From Paludibacteraceae bacterium (GTDB lineage: Bacteria > Bacteroidota > Bacteroidia > Bacteroidales > Paludibacteraceae), in NCBI GenBank assembly GCA_017443145.1, contig JAFSPA010000004.1, positions 1-63,031 of the forward strand: 63,031 bases of DNA. Direction: 5' to 3'. The notes beneath the pieces were generated by a model that was not told the origin of the DNA, made no database searches, and worked only from the letters and a program-made list of their open reading frames with translations. Both the position numbers and the translations under genes were made by a program. This document shows, one piece after another, positions 61,367 to 63,031 of this stretch; positions within the stretch are counted from its first letter, which is position 1, and each line of letters opens with the position of its first letter.

Positions 61367-62527
61367 CTAAATGTTACATTGCGCGCTCCATTCGCGAGGA
61401 CTTAGACCCGTTTCATTGGTGAAAACACGAGTGAACGATACACGCGACGAAAAGCCCGAACGGAGGGCCACTTCCTCTATCGTCAACGAAGGCTCCTCGC
61501 GCAATAGCCGTTTGGCCTCTTCGACACGGTATTTATTGACGAACTGGAAGAAAGAGCAATCAAACTCATCGTGTATGAACTGGGAAAGATAGGTGCGGTT
61601 CATGGGCAGCACTTCGCGCAAGTCCATCAGGTGGAAATCGGGATTCAGATACGGCTTGGATGCTTCCATCCACTGTGTGAGACGGGCTGCTGCATCTGGC
61701 GCATGTTCACTTCCGCTCTCGGTCTCGTCATTCTGCATATTTTGCCACGGGTCTTTACGGAAAAGTATCTGCTCAATACTATAGCTGAATAGGAAAAACA
61801 ATAATGCATTCTGGGTTACCACCCGGCCGGGATTATCGGACAAACAGATGTACATATACGATACTCCCATAATCGCCACCATTGACAGATATCTCACCAA
61901 CCACTGCGCATCGATATGGTCCATCGAACTATAGTTCTCCTCACACCATTTTCTGTAAGAGCGTACATGAAGTAATATCGCTACACCCAACGCCACCGGA
62001 TACAACGCTATCAGCCAACGCAGGTCGAGCGGCACTACATAATCCAACGCCACCAACACTACCATCGGCAGCAGTTGGAGTAATCCTCGTTTCCAGTTCA
62101 ACCAACCGGGACGAAGTGTCTCCGTCGGATAAACCAGTAATATCCACCCCAAGAGATTCCCTATAAGCATAATATAGGCATTCACTGCATCCGAACCGAT
62201 ACGCAGAATCGGCAACTGCAACATATAATCCTGTACTAACACGGAACTATCTGCCAATCCCCAAGCCACGAGCGCCCAAGCGCTGGCTGTGCGGATACGT
62301 AAGCCGTCGGAGTGGCTAAACAGCAAGGTTGCACCCAAAATGCAAATGGCGACGTTAGCGCCGTGCTGCAGAGGCAGAACAGCATCGTACAAGAGCGCAA
62401 CCGGAATAAGCCGAGAAGCCCAATGCCCCAACGCGACACATGCAGATAAGATAAGGAAGAATAGGATTTCCCCTTTATAATTCTGCCAAATGACTCGAAT
62501 AGATATTTTACCGTCTGATGATGCCAT
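61367..62527 (-). CDS. Membrane-embedded AraC-family regulator
   Basis: This 386-aa protein begins with about seven hydrophobic segments (residues 20-250: EILFFLILSACVALGHW, VNAYIMLIGNLLGWILLVY, LLQLLPMVVLVALDYVV and so on). The C-terminal part (about 285-386) is an AraC HTH pair: LREVLPMNRTYLSQFIHDEF, then LTIEEVALRSGFSSRVSFTR. Membrane AraC proteins sense signals at the inner membrane and bind DNA with the cytoplasmic part. The ATG at 62525-62527 is chosen because an earlier start lies in the promoter. It is directly upstream of the giant gene on the same strand. Confidence 0.88.
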   Translation of the reverse strand: MASSDGKISIRVIWQNYKGEILFFLILSACVALGHWASRLIPVALLYDAVLPLQHGANVAICILGATLLFSHSDGLRIRTASAWALVAWGLADSSVLVQDYMLQLPILRIGSDAVNAYIMLIGNLLGWILLVYPTETLRPGWLNWKRGLLQLLPMVVLVALDYVVPLDLRWLIALYPVALGVAILLHVRSYRKWCEENYSSMDHIDAQWLVRYLSMVAIMGVSYMYICLSDNPGRVVTQNALLFFLFSYSIEQILFRKDPWQNMQNDETESGSEHAPDAAARLTQWMEASKPYLNPDFHLMDLREVLPMNRTYLSQFIHDEFDCSFFQFVNKYRVEEAKRLLREEPSLTIEEVALRSGFSSRVSFTRVFTNETGLSPREWSAQCNI

Positions 62528-62557
62528 GCTTTGATTGCGTTTTTCAAAAAAACGCGC

Positions 62558-62588
62558 AAAGGTACAACTTTTTTTTAACTTATGCAAG
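62558..62588 (-). promoter_or_regulatory. Promoter of the AraC-type regulator gene
   Basis: On the minus strand CTTG (62588-62585), a 19-nt spacer and TACCTTTG (62565-62558) followed by CGCG. This fixes the start downstream at 62527. Confidence 0.6.
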
Positions 62589-62607
62589 AAAAAGCGGAGA
62601 TTTTTTT

Positions 62608-62628
62608 CGTTTAGGGTTTAGCGTTTAG
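62608..62628. repeat. 3 x 7-bp tandem repeat
   Basis: CGTTTAG, GGTTTAG and CGTTTAG are contiguous between the AraC promoter and the last gene. The rest of 62629-62706 shows no feature I can name. Confidence 0.6.
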
Positions 62629-62706
62629 GGGATTTTTTTGTGAAAAGTAGGCCAAAGTCGTGACTTTTTAGTATAATAGAGGACAATCATTAAAAACTAA
62701 AGAGTT

Positions 62707-62991
62707 ATGAGAAATTATGAAGATCAGGCGCAGAGACGCGCAAGGAAAGTGGCCGATATTAAGGCTAAGTTTACAACCCTATGGGCAGAGGAGAACAAGA
62801 AACCCAAAGAAGAACAGGTAGGAGTGATGGCACAACAAGGATTTGTGTCGAAAAGGCTGAGAGGCTCCGGACCACGAGGCTTCTTAGTTGTTGAAAATCA
62901 GGTAAATAGCTCGACGGCACTTGAACTTGCCAAACGAATTAGAGAGGAAGAAATGAGTGCCGACAAGCCATCAGTGCCATCAGTTTTCTAA
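62707..62991 (+). CDS. Hypothetical protein, 94 aa
   Basis: This basic, soluble protein has a helical N-terminus (RNYEDQAQRRARKVADIKAK) with AEENKKPKEEQVGVMAQQGF after it. A Gly/Arg-rich turn (KRLRGSGPRGFLVVENQ) precedes a final helix (LELAKRIREEEM). It lacks a signal peptide. I do not recognise it. The starting codons are normal and the frame is well filled, so I regard it as a real gene. A nucleic-acid-binding role would fit the charge but is not shown. Confidence 0.45.
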   Translation: MRNYEDQAQRRARKVADIKAKFTTLWAEENKKPKEEQVGVMAQQGFVSKRLRGSGPRGFLVVENQVNSSTALELAKRIREEEMSADKPSVPSVF

Positions 62992-63031
62992 GAGATTATA
63001 TATACACATACCCACCCACACATGCATACTA

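Overview
This window reads as a chromosomal segment of a Bacteroidales bacterium, probably from a gut or rumen. Three things support this. Most promoters have the Bacteroidetes form TTTG-N19/20-TAnnTTTG, often continuing GCAG. There is a SusC/SusD polysaccharide-utilisation locus. The family set is also typical: FloA/NfeD, HhH-beta-barrel, PriA/Tdk/RecJ, Bacteroidetes-type MutL, and lipoproteins with SusD-like leaders. No genus is claimed.

Positions 1-6300 are accessory and lie on the minus strand. At the left edge the 5' end of a transposase-like gene abuts a truncated DnaB-like ORF. Next come a five-gene operon of mostly unknown genes (two share an N-terminal module), an exported orphan, a WYL-regulator module, and a Zeta-toxin pair whose toxin has lost the Walker A lysine. 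Three promoters here share an unusual extended form with an N16 spacer. Positions 6534-31362 are largely housekeeping: corA-rsmA, gtrA and an HhH-barrel gene, mutL, an OmpA/TPR lipoprotein, an orotate phosphoribosyltransferase homologue with a rewritten active site followed by a SRPBCC gene and psd, deoC, a PfkB kinase, priA-tdk-recJ-nitrilase, floA-nfeD, topA, two tRNA-Pro genes, and an ADP-ribosylglycohydrolase/Nudix pair.

Positions 31552-50789 are thirteen tightly packed plus-strand genes. A HAD phosphatase and rmuC lead into a beta-1,4-galactan locus: lipoprotein GH53 galactanase, surface glycan-binding lipoprotein, SusC, SusD, a sugar nucleotidyltransferase, galE, galK, a sodium/sugar symporter, galM, a second GH53 and a GH2 beta-galactosidase. 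Together they would cut galactan at the surface, import oligomers through SusCD, release galactose in the periplasm, import it with sodium and feed it to the Leloir pathway. No galT is present; the nucleotidyltransferase is the obvious candidate substitute. No regulator lies inside the locus.

Positions 50779-62527 hold a 3,354-residue exported repeat protein, a small lipoprotein-like partner with a C-terminal anchor, and a multi-TM AraC-type regulator. A strong inverted repeat lies in the promoter of the giant gene. The giant protein and the second GH53 share a C-terminal tail that looks like a type IX secretion signal.

The most unusual cross-cutting signal is a set of dispersed short tandem repeats of period 11 (also 7 and 18). 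They sit in gene spacers and in frame inside genes. One 77-bp spacer (nusp-like gene to galE) is parsed completely into 11-nt units.
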